Below are positions 5,914-7,710 of a stretch of 7,710 nucleotides of DNA, in pieces. Source of the stretch: Candidatus Puniceispirillum sp. GTDB lineage: Bacteria; Pseudomonadota; Alphaproteobacteria; Puniceispirillales; Puniceispirillaceae. The notes beneath the pieces were generated by a model. It ran no database searches. It was given only the letters and a program-made list of their open reading frames with translations, and had not been told where the DNA came from. Numbering within the stretch: position 1 is the stretch's first letter; the number at the start of each line of letters is the position of its first letter. The stretch spans positions 1-7,710 of the forward strand of contig JADHOU010000071.1 in assembly GCA_016778825.1 (NCBI GenBank). The letters run 5' to 3'. The position numbers and the translations under genes were made by a program.

Positions 5914-6918
5914 ATGACCAGCATTGATCAAATCGACAGCATTGACCGTCGCCTTTGTGTGGCACCGATGATGGATTGGACTGACCGGCATTGCCGTGTC
6001 TTTCACCGGCATCTTGTGCCTGATGCGTTGCTGTTTACCGAAATGGTGACAGCTGAGGCGGTTATTCATGGTGATCTTGAGAGGCTTCTTGGCCATGATG
6101 AAATCGAACATCCGCTGGTGCTTCAGCTTGGTGGCAGCCAGCCCGACCGTCTGGCGATGGCGGTTGAACGCGCTGCCGACAAGGGATTTTCTGAGATTAA
6201 CCTGAATGTTGGCTGCCCATCTGATCGGGTGCAATCCGGCCGGTTTGGCGCCTGTTTGATGGCCGAGCCACGATTGGTGGCTGATTGCTGTTCGACGATG
6301 ATGGCGGCGAGCGATTTACCGGTTACGGTCAAATGCCGCATTGGCATTGATGATATGGATCCCGAGGCGGGGCTTGATCAATTTGTTGATCAGGTTGCAG
6401 ATGCTGGGGTTGGAATATTCTATCTTCACGCCCGCAAAGCATGGCTAAAAGGCCTAAGCCCAAAGGAAAATCGGGACATTCCACCGCTTGATTATGATCG
6501 TGCGCGCCGTCTTGCCATGCGCCGCGATGATCTTGGGGTGATCTTGAATGGCGGGTTGGAAACCAAAGCGCAAATCACCACTGAAATTACCGGTTTTGCA
6601 GGGGTGATGCTTGGCCGCGCCGCCTATCGCACGCCATATGTTTTGACCGAAATCGCCGATGATGTTTTTGGCGCAACGCCGCCAAGCCGTCGCCAAGTGG
6701 CCGAAGCAATGGCCGATTATGCCGATCGGATGATGGCAAATCATGTGCCGCTTCACAGCATAACACGGCATATGTTGGGGCTTTATGCAGGCCAGCGCGG
6801 CGCCAAACATTGGCGCCGCCAATTGGGTGAACAGGCACGTCTTGCCGATGATGGCGGCGCGTTTATTCGCAAGGTCGCCGATCAATGCGAAATTCTGGCA
6901 GCAAGGCTGGCCGCCTAG
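5914..6918 (+). CDS. dusA: DusA, tRNA-dihydrouridine(20/20a) synthase
   Basis: This FMN-dependent enzyme reduces uridine in the tRNA D-loop using NADPH. At 334 residues it has the normal length for the DusA subfamily. The N-terminal TIM barrel shows APMMDWTDRHCR (17-28), QLGGSQP (71-77), NLNVGCPSDRVQSG (96-109) with the catalytic Cys101, VKCRIG (139-144), HARKAWLKGLSPKENR (172-187) with FMN/tRNA-binding residues, LNGG (211-214) and MLGRAAY (232-238). The helical C-terminal domain carries the DusA-like GQRGAKHWRRQLGE (293-306). The ATG at 5914 places APMMDWTD at the usual distance from the N-terminus. The gene follows the DUF1491 gene by 36 bp and has its own candidate promoter. No defects are seen. 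Subfamily assignment to DusA rather than DusB or DusC rests on the LSPKENR and C-terminal motifs. Confidence 0.95.
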   Translation: MTSIDQIDSIDRRLCVAPMMDWTDRHCRVFHRHLVPDALLFTEMVTAEAVIHGDLERLLGHDEIEHPLVLQLGGSQPDRLAMAVERAADKGFSEINLNVGCPSDRVQSGRFGACLMAEPRLVADCCSTMMAASDLPVTVKCRIGIDDMDPEAGLDQFVDQVADAGVGIFYLHARKAWLKGLSPKENRDIPPLDYDRARRLAMRRDDLGVILNGGLETKAQITTEITGFAGVMLGRAAYRTPYVLTEIADDVFGATPPSRRQVAEAMADYADRMMANHVPLHSITRHMLGLYAGQRGAKHWRRQLGEQARLADDGGAFIRKVADQCEILAARLAA

Positions 6919-6970
6919 TTGGAGCCGCGTTGGATTTAAGGTAAATGGTAGGGCATTGCCTTCATGCTTG

Positions 6971-7002
6971 GAGATAAATGTCTGGCAATATCTCAATTTT
7001 TT
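6971..7002 (+). terminator. Possible weak rho-independent terminator after dusA
   Basis: GAGATA (6971-6976) and TATCTC (6989-6994) form a perfect 6-bp stem with a 12-nt loop, followed by AA and six T residues (6997-7002). Position in the 114-bp gap between dusA and yciB fits a terminator. The stem is short and only half GC, and the loop is large, so efficiency would be low. Confidence 0.35.
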
Positions 7003-7007
7003 AGAAT
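7002..7007 (+). promoter_or_regulatory. Possible -10 element for yciB
   Basis: TAGAAT matches 5 of 6 bases of the -10 consensus and lies 25 bp before the yciB ATG, giving a leader of about 19 nt. I find no convincing -35 hexamer 16-18 bp upstream, and the surrounding DNA is AT-rich, so a chance match is quite possible. Confidence 0.2.
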
Positions 7008-7032
7008 TTTTGAAATGATTGGATGATGAAAC

Positions 7033-7626
7033 ATGAATAATCAGACCCCGTCGGGCAACGCAAAGGACGACGAAACCCCACCATCAAATGGGCGGCGCAT
7101 GCTTCTTGATTTTGGCCCACTTTTGCTGTTTTTCGGTGCCAATTATCTTTACAGCGACCTGATGTTCAGCGTGAAGGTGTTGGTCGTGGCAACCATTGTG
7201 TCGCTTGCGGCAAGCTGGGTTCTAGAACGCCGGATTCCGATGATGGCGGCATTTGGTTGTGCGGCGCTGGTGTTTTTTGCCGGATTGACCCTCTATTTCG
7301 ATAATGAATTATTCATCAAGATCAAACCGACAATTCTGACTTTGATGTTTGCAGCGGCGATTGCTGGTGGGCGTGCCATGGGGCGTAACCCGCTTGCCGC
7401 GATTATGGGATCGCAGGTCAAGCTGACAAATGATGGCTGGCGGATCATGAGCTGGCTATGGGTGGCAATGTTTGCCTGTTCGGCGCTTGCCAATGAAATT
7501 GCCTGGCGAAGCCTTAGCACCGATTCATGGGTGACTTTCAAGGTGTTTGGCCTAACCGGTATTTCGCTTGGGTTTGTGTTGTTAAGTCTGCCTATTATCC
7601 ATAAACATCAGATCAATGATCAATGA
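7033..7626 (+). CDS. yciB: YciB / IspZ, inner membrane protein (septation protein A family)
   Basis: This 197-residue polytopic inner-membrane protein belongs to the IspZ/YciB family, linked to cell division and envelope integrity; in E. coli YciB interacts with envelope-synthesis and division proteins, and the mechanism is unsettled. Family motifs are DFGPLLLFF (26-34), LTLYFDNELFIKIKPTI (85-101) and NEIAWR (154-159). About five hydrophobic segments are visible (near 27-38, 47-63, 70-88, 100-112, 140-152, and a last one at 170-188). The first 22 residues are polar and unconserved. The ATG at 7033 has GGA (7021-7023) 9 nt upstream. The length is typical. It lies 114 bp after dusA, behind a possible terminator, so it may be transcribed separately. 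The stop at 7624-7626 is followed 15 bp later by another open frame. Confidence 0.92.
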   Translation: MNNQTPSGNAKDDETPPSNGRRMLLDFGPLLLFFGANYLYSDLMFSVKVLVVATIVSLAASWVLERRIPMMAAFGCAALVFFAGLTLYFDNELFIKIKPTILTLMFAAAIAGGRAMGRNPLAAIMGSQVKLTNDGWRIMSWLWVAMFACSALANEIAWRSLSTDSWVTFKVFGLTGISLGFVLLSLPIIHKHQINDQ

Positions 7627-7641
7627 CCATCAACAATTTCG

Positions 7642-7710
7642 ATGGCGAAATATGACAAAATACGACCTTTTGTCGATCCAAGCACAAATTCAGTCGTACT
7701 GATTTTACAT
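7642..7710 (+). CDS. Possible start of an unidentified gene, cut by window edge
   Basis: From an ATG at 7642 a frame stays open for 23 codons to the window end, beginning MAKYDKIRPFVDPSTNSVVL. The spacing of 15 bp after yciB and the same strand fit a cotranscribed gene. The pattern of FVDP followed by a hydrophobic strand is loosely like the N-terminus of isochorismatase-type cysteine hydrolases, but 23 residues are far too few to assign. No clear ribosome binding site precedes it. An inverted repeat at 7654-7674 lies inside this frame. Confidence 0.35.
   Translation, partial: MAKYDKIRPFVDPSTNSVVLILH
7654..7674. repeat. Inverted repeat downstream of yciB
   Basis: GACAAAA (7654-7660) and TTTTGTC (7668-7674) are perfect 7-bp arms around a 7-nt centre. 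It could be a weak hairpin after yciB or a protein-binding dyad, but there is no clear T-run after it and it overlaps a possible coding frame. The low GC content makes a stable terminator unlikely. Confidence 0.35.

Noticed and set aside
5698..6234. 178-codon minus-strand open frame
   Set aside because: It is antisense to the DUF1491 gene and the N-terminus of dusA and has no family features.
6454..6996. 180-codon minus-strand open frame
   Set aside because: It is antisense to the C-terminal half of dusA, which has unmistakable motifs in the other strand.
7652..7702. 16-residue peptide frame MTKYDLLSIQAQIQSY after yciB
   Set aside because: It is very short, has no ribosome binding site, and overlaps a longer open frame that continues past the window edge.

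Overview
The window looks like an ordinary chromosomal segment of an alphaproteobacterium. Support comes from two small families largely typical of that class (a DUF1674/SDHAF4-type protein and a DUF1491 protein) and from a minus-strand series rsmB - heparinase II/III-like - purH, a neighbourhood I recall from many alphaproteobacterial genomes. Base composition looks moderate rather than the high GC of Caulobacter or Rhizobium. A marine lineage such as SAR116 would fit, but that is only a guess.

Minus-strand block, transcribed right to left (5223 to 1): rsmB (16S rRNA m5C967 methyltransferase) has a long basic, disordered N-terminal tail. It is followed 45 bp later by a heparinase II/III-family protein without a visible signal peptide. 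Next comes a two-domain ChrA chromate transporter, then the N-terminal part of purH (IMP cyclohydrolase/AICAR transformylase), cut by the window edge. The 92-bp gap before chrA holds nested inverted repeats, including a Fur-box-like core. The 112-bp gap before purH holds a possible promoter and a 10-bp palindrome.

A 77-bp divergent region (5224-5300) separates this block from the plus-strand block.

Plus-strand block (5301 to 7710): a 62-aa SDHAF4-like succinate dehydrogenase assembly factor, a DUF1491 protein of unknown function, dusA (tRNA dihydrouridine synthase A), a possible weak terminator, yciB/ispZ (inner membrane protein linked to septation and envelope), and the start of an unidentified reading frame running off the end. 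dusA has a near-consensus sigma70-type promoter whose predicted start site falls on the ATG.

The genes are mostly housekeeping: rRNA and tRNA modification, purine synthesis, respiratory complex assembly and envelope. chrA is the accessory-looking member. No RNA genes, CRISPR arrays or mobile elements were seen, and no stretch over about 115 bp lacks a gene. I found no clear undescribed system; the best leads are regulatory (the chrA upstream palindrome and possible leaderless starts) and the unexplained heparinase-like gene.
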